This document shows, piece after piece, positions 40,248-49,943 of a DNA stretch of 64,000 nucleotides. Source of the DNA: Tatumella citrea (GTDB lineage: Bacteria > Pseudomonadota > Gammaproteobacteria > Enterobacterales > Enterobacteriaceae). Where the stretch lies: NCBI RefSeq assembly GCF_002163585.1, contig NZ_CP015579.1, forward strand, positions 1,612,001 to 1,676,000, written 5' to 3'. The notes beneath the pieces are model-generated. The model saw only the letters and a program-made list of their open reading frames with translations, was not told where the DNA came from and did no database searches. The position numbers and the translations under genes are program-made. Each line of letters opens with the position of its first letter. Positions within the stretch are counted from its first letter, which is position 1.

Positions 40248-40339
40248 GACCGTTTTTGTCCTGTTTATTAATTTTACTTATAAGGCTGTTAAGCATTCAT
40301 TAGCTAGTTTCACCGCTGCCTATTGGTAACAATAATGCG

Positions 40340-40834
40340 ATGAAAAAGCCAACATTATCCGACAGGCGAAACACCCGCAATATACCGTCATTACTGCTGA
40401 TGCTCATTCTGGCCGGGCTGCTGTTCGCCTTGTATGCAGATATGGCTGCTGGAAATGACCAAAGACCAGGAAAGGAGATACTTATGAAAATTAAACTTAT
40501 CGTCGACGGAGAGACAGCCACTGCCACATTGTTTGACACGCCGACAGCGCGGGATTTTGCCTCATTATTGCCTCTTAACATAACCCTTGAGGACTATGCC
40601 GATATTGAACGCATTAGTGATCTGCCACGCAGATTATCTGTTGCACAGGCTCCGGCGGGTATGACGCCGCAAGCGGGGGATATCACGTTCTACGCGCCCT
40701 GGGGTAATCTGGCGATTTTTACCCACGGCAGAGCCTACGCTCGCTCACTGATTCCGTTAGGAAAAATTGATTCAGGTATTGCTGCTCTTGAGCGGCACGG
40801 GCCACTGTCAGTGCAAATCAGCGTTTCAGACTGA
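40340..40834 (+). CDS. cyclophilin-like fold protein, membrane-anchored
   Basis: A 164-residue protein. After a basic N-terminus and a hydrophobic helix (NIPSLLLMLILAGLLFALYADMAA, residues about 14-37) comes a cyclophilin-like beta-barrel domain with TARDFASLLPLNITLEDYADIERISDLPRRL and GDITFYAPWGNLAIF, the signature of this family (Cyclophil_like2). The function is unknown. An ATG at 40484 with AAAGGAG six bases upstream would give a 116-residue form without the membrane helix. Both starts are plausible. It is divergent from a LysR gene and upstream of an MFS gene. Confidence 0.72.
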   Translation: MKKPTLSDRRNTRNIPSLLLMLILAGLLFALYADMAAGNDQRPGKEILMKIKLIVDGETATATLFDTPTARDFASLLPLNITLEDYADIERISDLPRRLSVAQAPAGMTPQAGDITFYAPWGNLAIFTHGRAYARSLIPLGKIDSGIAALERHGPLSVQISVSD

Positions 40835-40967
40835 ACAGTTGCACTTTGTAGTGCTGCCAATCCTGTTAATAACACGTTCATTCCTCACACCTTCGTTCCA
40901 CTGTCCCTGATGGCCCTGAACCAGCCACAGCACGGCATCGTATTATTTTTAAAAAAGAAAGGCGTAA

Positions 40968-42176
40968 ATGGGTAATCATCAAACTGAGATCAGAAACAAA
41001 AACAGACAGACTGGGAAACCGCAGGCGCACTGGAGTGGCGTTTTTGCCATGACGTTGTGCGTTTTCTCGCTAATCGCCTCCGAGTTTATGCCGGTCAGCC
41101 TGCTGACTCCAATGGCTCACGCACTGAATATTACCGAAGGTATGGCCGGGCAAGGAATCTCTATTTCCGGTGCGTTTGCGGTGGTAACCAGCCTGTTTAT
41201 TTCCAGGCTGGCTGGCACACTTAACCGTAAGACCCTGTTGCTCGGTCTGACCTGCATTATGGCGCTTTCCGGGGCGGTGATCGCGATGGCGACTAATTAC
41301 CTGACCTATATGGCGGGGCGGGCCCTGATTGGTATTGTGGTCGGTGGATTCTGGTCGATGTCTGTAGCAACGGCAATGCGTCTGGTTCCTGCACATCGTG
41401 TTCCGCTGGCGCTGGCTATATTCAATAGCGGCAATGCGCTGGCTACCGTAGTGGCGGCTCCGTTGGGAAGCTGGCTTGGTGCGGTGATTGGCTGGCGGGG
41501 AGCATTCTTCTGCCTGTTACCGGTCGCGCTGATTGCATTTATCTGGCAACTGGTCAGTCTGCCGTCTATGCCGGGAGCCCGACAGGAAGCTGGTTCACGG
41601 AATATATTTGCTCTGTTTCGTAGCAGATTAGTCACGCTCGGCATGCTCGGGGTCGGGATTTTCTTTATGGGACAGTTCACGCTTTTCACGTACATCCGGC
41701 CTTTTCTGGAGACGGTAACGAAGGTGCATGCTTCAGTGGTGACTATGATTCTGTTGATCATTGGTGTTGCAGGATTTATCGGGACCACGTTAATTGGCAA
41801 GGTACTTAAACCCGGTTTCTACCAGACATTAATGGCTATCCCTGTGTTGATGGCCATCACTGCACTGGCACTGATTGCTTTCGGAAGCCAGGTAGCGTTT
41901 GTGACGGTATTGCTTGGATTTTGGGGACTTATTTCTACCGCCGCACCGGTTGGATGGTGGGCATGGATTCCACGTACCTTCCCACAGAATGCCGAAGCTG
42001 GCGGAGGGCTGATGGTAGCCACCGTGCAACTGTCGATTGCCCTTGGTTCAACAGTAGGTGGCTTGCTTTTCGACCATCACGGTTATCAAAGTACCTTTCT
42101 GGCCAGTGCCGTGATGTTAATTATCGCGACTGTACTTATATTCCTGACTTCCCGTGCAGACAATACGGGCAGGTAA
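40968..42176 (+). CDS. MFS efflux transporter, NepI-like
   Basis: A 402-residue transporter of the DHA1 drug:proton antiporter type, with about 12 hydrophobic segments. SLIASEFMPVSLLTPMA near residue 40, GRALIGIVVGGFWSMSVATAMRLVP near residue 125, and APVGWWAWIPR around residue 325 closely resemble E. coli NepI (purine ribonucleoside efflux) and related sugar/drug exporters. The substrate is uncertain. It follows the cyclophilin-like gene by 133 bases and may share its LysR control. Confidence 0.82.
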   Translation: MGNHQTEIRNKNRQTGKPQAHWSGVFAMTLCVFSLIASEFMPVSLLTPMAHALNITEGMAGQGISISGAFAVVTSLFISRLAGTLNRKTLLLGLTCIMALSGAVIAMATNYLTYMAGRALIGIVVGGFWSMSVATAMRLVPAHRVPLALAIFNSGNALATVVAAPLGSWLGAVIGWRGAFFCLLPVALIAFIWQLVSLPSMPGARQEAGSRNIFALFRSRLVTLGMLGVGIFFMGQFTLFTYIRPFLETVTKVHASVVTMILLIIGVAGFIGTTLIGKVLKPGFYQTLMAIPVLMAITALALIAFGSQVAFVTVLLGFWGLISTAAPVGWWAWIPRTFPQNAEAGGGLMVATVQLSIALGSTVGGLLFDHHGYQSTFLASAVMLIIATVLIFLTSRADNTGR

Positions 42177-42409
42177 CAGAATGAATCCTGGCACTGACAG
42201 AACGGTATTGCCGTATAAATTCAGTCTGCATATGGAATACAGACCGCTTTTTAACGGGCTTATTAAATAGCCCGCTGTATCAGGTCTGACATTTTATTCA
42301 ACAGCCCGGGCATTCTTTCTACTGACCATACAGGTGCCCCCCGGGCCTCTGCCCGGTTATCTGTCGGTTGGACTGGTTTCAGCGGTAGCTGATTTTTGGG
42401 TCCTGACAA

Positions 42410-43150
42410 TCAGATAAACGGGCGTGAAATTAACTCCAGCCCGGACAATATCAGAAACAACAGAAAGCACTGTCTGAAACGTCTGGCGCTGATACATGCG
42501 CGCACCTTTTGTCCAATCCACATTCCCGCCAGCGCCGGGAATATTGAGAGAAAGGATAATGAAAACTGCCCGATTCTGAATGCGTCATTAAGATAAAGCC
42601 CGATGGCCAGTGCAATGGTTGACACGGTAAATGACAACCCAAGTGCCTGCACCAGTTCATCTTTACTGAAGCGAAGTGACTGCAGAAAGGGAACTGCCGG
42701 CATAACGAACACGCCCGTGGCACCGGTGATTAATCCTGTTATTCCTCCGGTCACCGGTGACAGCCATGTTTCCCGGGTCTGAGAGATCGTGAGGGAAGGC
42801 GAAATCAGTGCGAAAGCAGCATAAACAATCAGAGCCACCCCCAGACAAAACGCTGACCAGGCGGGATTCATTCGGGTTATCAGGGGAGAGGCTGCTACCG
42901 TGCAAACCAGAATCAACATCATCATCAGCCACAAACGTCTGAAAATCAGTCGCACTGACGGGCCGGTGAAAAGCTGAAGTAAATTAGTGACAAAAGAAGG
43001 AATAACCAGCAATGCTGCCGCGACCGGCAGAGGTAAAAACAGACCCAGCAGACCTATTGCTACCGTAGGTAAGCCCATACCAGTCACACCTTTAACAAAA
43101 CCAGCGAGGATAAAAATAAAGATAAGGCAGAGATACAGTTGTTCGTTCAT
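42410..43150 (-). CDS. TauE/SafE family permease
   Basis: A 246-residue integral membrane protein with about seven to eight hydrophobic segments and the duplicated GFVKGVTGMGLPTVAIG-type motif (residue about 20) and GGITGLITGATGVFVMPAVPFLQSL (residue about 135) that mark the sulfite exporter TauE/SafE family. Members export sulfite or organic anions. It starts at the ATG at 43150; an in-frame extension to 43186 is less likely. It is divergent from a LysR gene 113 bases away, a common arrangement for this transporter type. Confidence 0.85.
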   Translation of the reverse strand: MNEQLYLCLIFIFILAGFVKGVTGMGLPTVAIGLLGLFLPLPVAAALLVIPSFVTNLLQLFTGPSVRLIFRRLWLMMMLILVCTVAASPLITRMNPAWSAFCLGVALIVYAAFALISPSLTISQTRETWLSPVTGGITGLITGATGVFVMPAVPFLQSLRFSKDELVQALGLSFTVSTIALAIGLYLNDAFRIGQFSLSFLSIFPALAGMWIGQKVRACISARRFRQCFLLFLILSGLELISRPFI

Positions 43151-43263
43151 GACATTTGCTCTGCTAAGGAAAGTTAAGTGATTCAAACACCACTGCGTTA
43201 AGTGGACAATCTGGTTTTAGTGCACCATGCTTCGGATAATCCGAAGCGTTAGGTGATTCCTGA

Positions 43264-44154
43264 ATGAGACTGGATCTTTCTGATTTGAAGCTGGTTGTCT
43301 GTATTGCTGATGCGGGAAGCATTACCCGGGGTGCCGAACATGCCAGTCTGGCCGTGGGATCGGCCAGCGAGAGGCTGAAAAGCATCGAACAAGACAGCGG
43401 GGTGAAACTATTCTTTCGCCATCCAAGGGGCATTAGCCTGACAGAGGCCGGTGAGATACTGGTCGGCCACGCCAGAGAATTACTTGCCCGGCACCAACGA
43501 CTCAAAACTGAACTCGATGCCTATGCCAAAGGTATCAAAGGTAAGGTCCGGTTATATGCTAATACATCAGCGATGGCCAGTTTTCTGCCGGGTAAGCTGG
43601 CAACGTGGCTGTCAGAACATTCTAATGTAACCATCGAGCTGGAAGAGCGAACCAGTGAAGATATTATTAACAGTATTCGTAATGGTATTGCTGAAGCAGG
43701 GCTGATATCTGATGCGGTTGATGCCGGTGAGCTTATTCTCGAACCCCTGGCCGATGACAGGCTTGCGCTTATTATCCCTGTCACTCATCCGCTGAAACTG
43801 AGAGATAATGCCACACTGTCAGAGGTGATCAGTGAACCTTTTATTGGTCTGTATCCCGGTAATGCGCTACAGGACCATATCAGTGGACATGCCAGAAAAA
43901 CGGGTAATGCACTCTGTTATCGTATCAGAATGAGCAGTTTTGAAGGCATTTGCGAGATGGTCAGTAATGGGATTGGTGTTGCAGTTATTCCTGTGTCACT
44001 TGCTGAGCGCTTTAGTAAAAAATTTCACTACCATATATTGCCACTAAACGATTCGTGGGCACGGCGGCGGATCTGTATTTGCTATAAAACGCCGGATTCA
44101 CTTAGCCCGGCAATGGCAGAGTTAATCGATTTTCTCAGAATAAAAAATCTATAA
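43264..44154 (+). CDS. LysR-type transcriptional regulator
   Basis: A 296-residue LTTR with an N-terminal helix-turn-helix: LKLVVCIADAGSITRGAEHASLAVGSASERLKSIEQDSGVKLFFRHPRGI. It lies beside and divergent from a TauE/SafE permease gene, which it probably controls. The typical LTTR length and the C-terminal effector domain (GIGVAVIPVSLAERF) support the call. A perfect palindrome follows it. Confidence 0.9.
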   Translation: MRLDLSDLKLVVCIADAGSITRGAEHASLAVGSASERLKSIEQDSGVKLFFRHPRGISLTEAGEILVGHARELLARHQRLKTELDAYAKGIKGKVRLYANTSAMASFLPGKLATWLSEHSNVTIELEERTSEDIINSIRNGIAEAGLISDAVDAGELILEPLADDRLALIIPVTHPLKLRDNATLSEVISEPFIGLYPGNALQDHISGHARKTGNALCYRIRMSSFEGICEMVSNGIGVAVIPVSLAERFSKKFHYHILPLNDSWARRRICICYKTPDSLSPAMAELIDFLRIKNL

Positions 44155-44162
44155 GGCTTAAG

Positions 44163-44188
44163 GTGGTAGCAGGTTAACCTGCTACCAC
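44163..44188. terminator. 26-bp perfect palindrome after the LysR gene
   Basis: GTGGTAGCAGG-TTAA-CCTGCTACCAC, an 11-bp stem with a four-base loop, starting nine bases after the LysR stop. No T-run follows, so it may be a 3'-end stabiliser or weak terminator. Confidence 0.55.
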
Positions 44189-44462
44189 TCAGTGTTAGAC
44201 AGATTTAGAACAACACCCGTCAACCTTTTCAAAATACTCACCCTGATATGAATGGATGACTCTCAAAAACGATATCAACAGCCCGTTTTTAATAGCGGAT
44301 ACTACGCTGACACCAGGAAAATTAACCCTGCTCATTCACTGTCTCCCCGGCTGAGATACCGCATAAAAGACAGCCATTGCTCAGGACTGGATACAGGGTT
44401 CGGGATTTCGGGCAGGTATTTATACTTATGCGCTCCCCTGCAGAGGAGCGCTGCTCTCTTGT
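44189..44462. other. intergenic remainder between LysR and OYE pseudogene
   Basis: Together with the palindrome this makes a 308-base gap after the LysR gene. I see no gene or clear signal in it. Confidence 0.4.
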
Positions 44463-45588
44463 CTACAGTTCAGCCACTTCAGCTGACCTGTGGTATGTGG
44501 GGAAATCGGTATAACCGCGGGCATCTCCGCCAAAAAAAGTCTCGCGCTGATAGTGTGTCAGTGGCTGGCTGTGACGGATACGTTCCGGCAGATCCGGGTT
44601 TGATGTGAACAGCCGGCCAAAGGCAATCAGGTCAGCATCACCACTTTGCAGCATTTTCTCCGCATCCTCCGGTTTGAAACCACCGGCAGCGATAATCGTC
44701 CCCGGATAATAAGGGCGGAGATCGTGGCTGGCCACCGGCTCTGCATAATGATCTGCCTGTTTATCTTCCGGGCCAACAATCCGTGGCTCAATAATATGCA
44801 GATAAGCCAGTTGATAAGGGACGAGCTGACTCACCAGATAGCGGAAGGTGGTCTGCGGATCACTGTCATGCATATCACCATAAATACCACTGGGTGAAAT
44901 ACGAACGGCTACCCGGCCGGGGCCCCACACTTCAGTCAGTGCCGCAACCGATTCCAGCAGAAAGCGAGCACGATTTTCAAGGCTGCCACCATAGTTATCG
45001 GTACGCAGATTACTGCCATCCAGCAGGAACTGTTCAGGCAGATAACCATTCGCTGCATGGAGTTCAACACCATCAAAGCCGGCATCTTTCGCCCGTACTG
45101 CAGCCTGGCGCAATTCAGTTATCAGTCGCTGAATTTCGGCGGTTTCCAGTGCTCGCGGCTGTGGGAATAGCTTGGCCGCCTTGTTCATTTCTCACCACTC
45201 CGTAGGTTTCTCTGGCTGTCAGTGCGGAAGGGCCCACAGGTTGCTGACCTCCGGACAGTTCCGGCAGTGACTGACGGCCCGGATGCCAGAGTTGTAAAAT
45301 AATCTGGCTCCCCCGGGCATGAACGGCTTCTGTCAGTCGTTGCCAGCCGGCCTGTTGCTGGTCGGTAAAAATGCCAGGGGCATCCTGATAAGCATTTGCG
45401 TAAGGCGACACCGCGGTAGCTTCGGCAATCAGCAGCCCGCCCTGACTGGCCCGTTGACGGTAGTATTCCGTCATCAGTTGACCGGGAACTCCTCCCGGCT
45501 CTGTTCTCATGCGGGTCGCGGGGGCCATGACAACGCGGTGTTCGAGCTGTAATTTTCCGGCAATGGCGGCTGATAGTAATTTTTTCAT
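44463..45588 (-). pseudogene. old yellow enzyme-type reductase, frameshifted
   Basis: Two overlapping frames together make one OYE protein. The N-terminal part (from 45588) has MAPATRMRTEPGG, EYYRQRASQGG and ILQLWHPGRQS and reads into QAIPT. The C-terminal part (to 44463) continues PRALETAEI, then FDGVELHAANGYLPEQF, YGGSLENRARFL, and FGRLFTSNPDLPERI. The family normally reads straight from PT into PRALE. The total span is 1126 bases, one base too many for a continuous frame of about 374 residues. The shift lies near 45150-45165. The gene is probably inactive unless this is a sequencing error. Confidence 0.8.
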
Positions 45589-45667
45589 TATTAATACTCC
45601 GTAACTCAGCGGTGATCGTGTATGCCGCGGTCACCGGTGAATGATTTAGGTTCGGTGGTTTTCGCGT

Positions 45668-46435
45668 TTATTGTTGCGCCATAGTACGGGCAACCTGAGC
45701 CGCGCTGATTCCTTCCAGCGCCAGGCCATAACCAATACCTTCGTCTAACAATCGTTTCAGACGCTGTGTCAGTGCAATGCGGGTATAGCGTGAGGTGAGT
45801 GGCGGAAGGGCAGCAATCCCATCGGCGATTTCATGGGCACGGGCCAACAGATGGTCGGCGGGAACAATTTCATTAACCACTCCCCACTCTTTGGCGGTCT
45901 GTGCATCCAGTTTCTGGCGGGTCAGCAGAAAATAACGACCACGAACAGAACCAATCACTTCCGGCCACAGGATGTGTACACCGTCGCCTGGTACTATCCC
46001 GAACTCAAAGTGAGGTTTGTCCTGAAACACTGTTTCCGGCGTGGCCAGGATGATATCGTTCAGAAGGGCATATTCACTGTGCAGCAGCACAGGGCCATTG
46101 AGTGCAGTGATCATTGGTATTTCAATATCGAGAATGTTGCTGAGCACTTTCCGGCCTTCACGCAGAATTTTGTCGAATCCTGTAGGGGTGAAAAAGTCAA
46201 AACCTTCCGGACTGATGGCGTCCATAAAGGCATCACCGGAACCGGTCAGAATCACAACGCGGTTATCACGGTCTTCGCCAATGGCATGAAACAATTCAAC
46301 AAACTGTTGGTGGGTGTGACCGTCGAACACCAGCTTTTCACCATCGGTGTTGAATTTAACTTCCAGTACCCCGTTTTCTTTGCGGGTCAGACGGGCGTTC
46401 GGGAATGCGTTGCGGTAGGTTTCAAATGCTGACAT
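45668..46435 (-). CDS. crotonase-family hydrolase, 6-oxocamphor hydrolase-like
   Basis: A 255-residue member of the enoyl-CoA hydratase superfamily that resembles 6-oxocamphor hydrolase, which cleaves cyclic beta-diketones. Shared blocks are RVVILTGSGDAFMD, NGPVLLHSEYALLNDI, TVFQDKPHFEFGIVPGDGVHILWPEVIG and GRYFLLTRQKLDAQTA. The His in KPHF, the Asp in PGDG, the His in LLHSE and the Glu in LALEG sit where the catalytic residues of that enzyme (His145, Asp154, His122, Glu244) are found. The match is from memory. Start at 46435 with GAGG upstream. It lies between a frameshifted OYE and a truncated oxidoreductase. Confidence 0.72.
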   Translation of the reverse strand: MSAFETYRNAFPNARLTRKENGVLEVKFNTDGEKLVFDGHTHQQFVELFHAIGEDRDNRVVILTGSGDAFMDAISPEGFDFFTPTGFDKILREGRKVLSNILDIEIPMITALNGPVLLHSEYALLNDIILATPETVFQDKPHFEFGIVPGDGVHILWPEVIGSVRGRYFLLTRQKLDAQTAKEWGVVNEIVPADHLLARAHEIADGIAALPPLTSRYTRIALTQRLKRLLDEGIGYGLALEGISAAQVARTMAQQ

Positions 46436-46505
46436 AGCGATATTCCTCAGGATGGCCAGACAGGATTGGCTGGGTGTGGAATCACAATATTCCATTCCTG
46501 CTTAA

Positions 46506-47279
46506 ATGGGATCGCCTTCAAAACGGATAATATCTATTCCGTGGTGGAATAATTGTGTGGCGGTAAACTACTCCGGCAACTTTGTAGTAGTCGATCTGAA
46601 TCACTGTACCCGGTTAGGCGGCCAGTTGCTGAATCCGGCAGCTTATCCCGGGAACGACTGGACAGCGTATGCCGCACTGACAAGGGGCACCACTGTCGCC
46701 CATGGGGATGTGGTGTTTATCTCCGGCGGTGCCGGCGCGATCGGTTCGATGGCCGGGCAAATCGCCCGTAAGCTGGGGGCGGGCAGGGTGACTGGCAGTA
46801 CCGGAAGCCAGCGGAAGGCAGAGTGGATGAAACAGGAACTGGGCTATGATGAGGTGATAATCCGTGGCGAAGGGAGTATCAGCGAACAATTGCAGCGCTA
46901 TGCGCCAGGGGGCATTGATCTGTTTGTTGATATTGTCGGAGGCGAACAACTGGCCGCTGCTGTCTCACAAAGCCGCGAAGGGGCCAGACTGGTTCTGCCT
47001 GGCGCATTATCTGCCGGGCTTGCCGAAGGGACTTCAACGAAGTATGCCCCGGTTGAAATTGATTCGTTTGAACTGATAGTCAAAGGTGTCACGATGCGCG
47101 GTTACAGTGCGGATCAACATCCGGAAGCGTTCAGTGAATGGCTGGAATGCCTGACACAGCCGTTATGGTCAGATATTCGTTTTCCTCAGACCTGTTTTAA
47201 CGGGCTGGAATCTGCTCCACAGGCATTGAATGAAACCTGTAGTGGAAAAGCCCGGTGTCTGGTGCTGGTTAAACTGTAA
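46506..47279 (+). pseudogene. CurA-like NADP-dependent oxidoreductase, 5'-truncated
   Basis: The 257-residue frame is the C-terminal two thirds of a zinc-independent medium-chain dehydrogenase/reductase, like CurA. The NADP-binding Rossmann motif ISGGAGAIGSMAGQIARKLGAG (about 73-94), TAYAALTRG before it, and FNGLESAPQALNETCSGK at the end are clear. The catalytic N-terminal domain (about 85-100 residues) is missing, because the divergent crotonase start lies only 70 bases upstream. It may be a relic of a gene cut by a rearrangement. Confidence 0.65.
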
Positions 47280-47455
47280 CTGAATCGAAAACCATCAGTA
47301 AAAACTGATACCGGGCAGGCAGAATGGGACCCGCTAACGTCCGGTTTTTTTGCAGCTTTTTCCTAAACAATAACGCCCGATTTGAAACCTCACAGGTTTA
47401 GCCTATGCTTTATAGGTGGGTGATTATTAAGGTGTTTGTGTTTTAAGGAAAAAAG

Positions 47456-48964
47456 ATGCTAAAAATAAAACGTAAAAAAGTTAAACCAATGCGGCTGAAG
47501 GACGTCACGATTATCGATGACGCCAGGCTAAAAAAAGCCATAACAGCTGCGGCATTGGGTAATGCCATGGAGTGGTTTGACTTTGGTGTGTATGGATATG
47601 TTGCGACAGTTTTAGGTAAAGTATTTTTCCCTAATGCATCTCCTGCTATTCAGATTATCGCTGCGTTAGGGACGTTCTCTGTACCCTTTATCATTCGTCC
47701 GTTGGGAGGAATGTTCTTTGGGGTACTGGGCGATAAATATGGACGACAAAAAATACTGGCGACCACCATTGTTCTGATGACCCTCAGTACCTTCTGTATT
47801 GGTTTAATTCCCTCCTATGCCACTATCGGATTCTGGGCACCGGTACTTCTTTTGATAGCTAAGATGGTGCAGGGGTTTTCTGTGGGGGGCGAGTATACCG
47901 GTGCGTCGATCTTCGTGGCCGAATATTCCCCGGACCGAAAACGTGGCTTTATGGGCAGCTGGCTGGATTTTGGGTCGCTGGTCGGGTTTGTGTGTGGTGC
48001 AGGGATTGTGGTACTGCTTACCACTATGCTGGGGCAGGAAACCTTTAATGAATGGGGCTGGCGAATTCCGTTCTTCCTTGCATTACCGCTGGGTTTAATT
48101 GGCCTTTATCTGCGTAATGCTCTGGAAGAGACTCCGGCATTCCAGAAACATGTGGATTCGCTGGAAGAAGGTTCCAAACAGGGGCTGAGCGAAGGTCCGT
48201 CAGTACCATTTAAAGAAGTAGCTCGCAAACACTGGCGTAACCTGGTCTCCTGTATCGGTATCGTCATTACCACCAACGTTGCGTACTACATGTTGCTGAC
48301 CTACGTACCAAGCTATCTGACTCACGATCTGCATTACTCTGAAGACCGGGGTGTGCTGATTATCGTGGTTATTATGCTGGCAATGTTGTTTGTACAGCCG
48401 GTGATGGGTCTGCTTAGCGATAAGTTCGGTCGTCGTCCGTTTATCGTTATCGGTAGCATTGCGATGGTGGTCTTCTCGATTCCGTCATTTATGCTGATTA
48501 CACACAACAGTCTGCCTGCGTTATTTTTCGGGCTGTTGATTCAGGCGGTGATTCTAAACTGTCTGATTGGGGTGATGGCAGCGACTCTGCCGGCTCTGTT
48601 CCCGACAGAGGTCCGCTACAGTGCATTGGCCAGTACCTACAATATCTCTATCCTGGTGGCGGGTATTACCCCGACTCTGACCGCCTGGCTGGTGGAGGTA
48701 AGTGGCAATCTGTATATGCCTGCCTTTTACCTGATGGTAGTGGGTGTTATTGGGGTGGTCACCGGTATTTCGATGCGTGAAACCGCCAATAAACCGCTGT
48801 ATGGCGGCACTCCGGCAGCCTCCTCGCTGGAAGAAGCGAAAGAACTGTTGCAGGAACACCATGACGGTATTGAACAGCGAATTGAAGATATTGATGAGCA
48901 GATTGAAGAGCTGCAGGCTAAACGCCGTAACTTAGTTGACCAGCATCCGGATATCACTAATTAA
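47456..48964 (+). CDS. proP: proline/betaine transporter ProP
   Basis: A 502-residue MFS proton symporter for compatible solutes (proline, glycine betaine, ectoine), activated by hyperosmolarity. It matches E. coli ProP almost throughout: GNAMEWFDFGVYGYVATVLGK, GDKYGRQKIL, GEYTGASIFVAEYSPDRKRGFMGSWLDFGS. The C-terminal tail after about residue 455 is a coiled coil (LEEAKELLQEHHDGIEQRIEDIDEQIEELQAKRRNL), which tunes the osmotic set point. Start ATG after AAGGA. An intrinsic terminator follows. Confidence 0.95.
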   Translation: MLKIKRKKVKPMRLKDVTIIDDARLKKAITAAALGNAMEWFDFGVYGYVATVLGKVFFPNASPAIQIIAALGTFSVPFIIRPLGGMFFGVLGDKYGRQKILATTIVLMTLSTFCIGLIPSYATIGFWAPVLLLIAKMVQGFSVGGEYTGASIFVAEYSPDRKRGFMGSWLDFGSLVGFVCGAGIVVLLTTMLGQETFNEWGWRIPFFLALPLGLIGLYLRNALEETPAFQKHVDSLEEGSKQGLSEGPSVPFKEVARKHWRNLVSCIGIVITTNVAYYMLLTYVPSYLTHDLHYSEDRGVLIIVVIMLAMLFVQPVMGLLSDKFGRRPFIVIGSIAMVVFSIPSFMLITHNSLPALFFGLLIQAVILNCLIGVMAATLPALFPTEVRYSALASTYNISILVAGITPTLTAWLVEVSGNLYMPAFYLMVVGVIGVVTGISMRETANKPLYGGTPAASSLEEAKELLQEHHDGIEQRIEDIDEQIEELQAKRRNLVDQHPDITN

Positions 48965-48988
48965 ACTCAGTGAACCGTTAAATTAAAT

Positions 48989-49018
48989 AAACCGCTATCT
49001 CCGGATGGCGGTTTTTTT
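48989..49018 (+). terminator. intrinsic terminator of proP
   Basis: AAACCGC and GCGGTTT form a stem around a loop with ATCTCCGGAT, followed directly by seven T. It is 24 bases after the proP stop. Confidence 0.85.
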
Positions 49019-49181
49019 ATTTCTTCCATCTCAAATTTCCTCTGTTCAGCGAGCTCTGTTGGTACAAACAATCACGGAGAAGATGGTGTTTCCACAGTGC
49101 TGAAATGCTGGCGGCTGGCCCGGTTAATGCTATCTGAGATACACTACAGCCTTTGAGTTAGCATAAAGCAGGACAGTAAAC

Positions 49182-49901
49182 ATGACCGTTTCAATCGGAA
49201 TTCTGGCTGGCATGGGGCCACGTTCAACCGCGCCATTTATTGATATGTTGATCTCGGAATGCCAGTCTCAGTATGCAGCGTGTTTTGATATGGATTTTCC
49301 TCGCATGCATATCATTTCATTGCCGACACCGTTCTGGCCAGGTAAACAGATTGATGATCAGGCGATGATTGCTGCCTTACGCTCAGGAATAAATGAGCTG
49401 GTCCGGGCCGGAGTCAGTTTTATTGCAGTGCCATGTAATCTGGCACATAACTATTTCAACGAAATGGAACAGGCGGCCGGGGATATCCCGCTGCTGCATA
49501 TTGCCGGAAGTGCCGTTCAACAGATACCGCATCAGGTGAACAGTGTCACATTGCTGGCGACAGAACCGACGCTGGAGGCTGGCTACTGGCAACAAAAATT
49601 GCAGGCTGCCGGCAAACAACTTTTTGATACCCCGCAACTCCGTAAACTGACGACTACACTGATCAGCACGATTAAACAGCAGGGTTACCAGAGTGACGCC
49701 GTTTGCGAACTTTGGCATCAGATCACCGGGCTGATTGCGGAAAACAACAGCGGCGCCGTGTTGATAGCCTGTACTGATATCAGTCCGTTGCTGGATAGCG
49801 GCGACTATCCGTTTGTTACTGTCGACAGCGCAGCCAGCCTGGCGCAGGATGTGATCCGACACTATCTGCACCTGCGCGAGATCACGGCAAACCCGGTCTG
49901 A
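49182..49901 (+). CDS. aspartate/glutamate racemase family protein
   Basis: A 239-residue protein of the Asp/Glu racemase fold. It has ILAGMGPRSTAPF near the N-terminus and the paired catalytic cysteines: IAVPCNLAHNYF (about residue 85) and LIACTDISPLL (about 197). This two-cysteine layout is typical of aspartate racemases and of the broad-specificity YgeA type. The precise substrate is unknown. Start ATG with AGGA upstream. A LysR gene is convergent with it. Confidence 0.82.
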   Translation: MTVSIGILAGMGPRSTAPFIDMLISECQSQYAACFDMDFPRMHIISLPTPFWPGKQIDDQAMIAALRSGINELVRAGVSFIAVPCNLAHNYFNEMEQAAGDIPLLHIAGSAVQQIPHQVNSVTLLATEPTLEAGYWQQKLQAAGKQLFDTPQLRKLTTTLISTIKQQGYQSDAVCELWHQITGLIAENNSGAVLIACTDISPLLDSGDYPFVTVDSAASLAQDVIRHYLHLREITANPV

Positions 49902-49943
49902 TCCATCCTGCTGGCCTCTGGCTACCAACAAGAAGGGCAGGTG

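Noticed and set aside
45833..46432. 199-residue plus-strand frame inside the crotonase gene
   Set aside because: It is antisense to a gene with conserved catalytic residues; the composition looks like a shadow frame.
49383..49931. 182-residue minus-strand frame opposite the racemase gene
   Set aside because: It is antisense to the two-cysteine racemase, and shows no independent domain or ribosome site.
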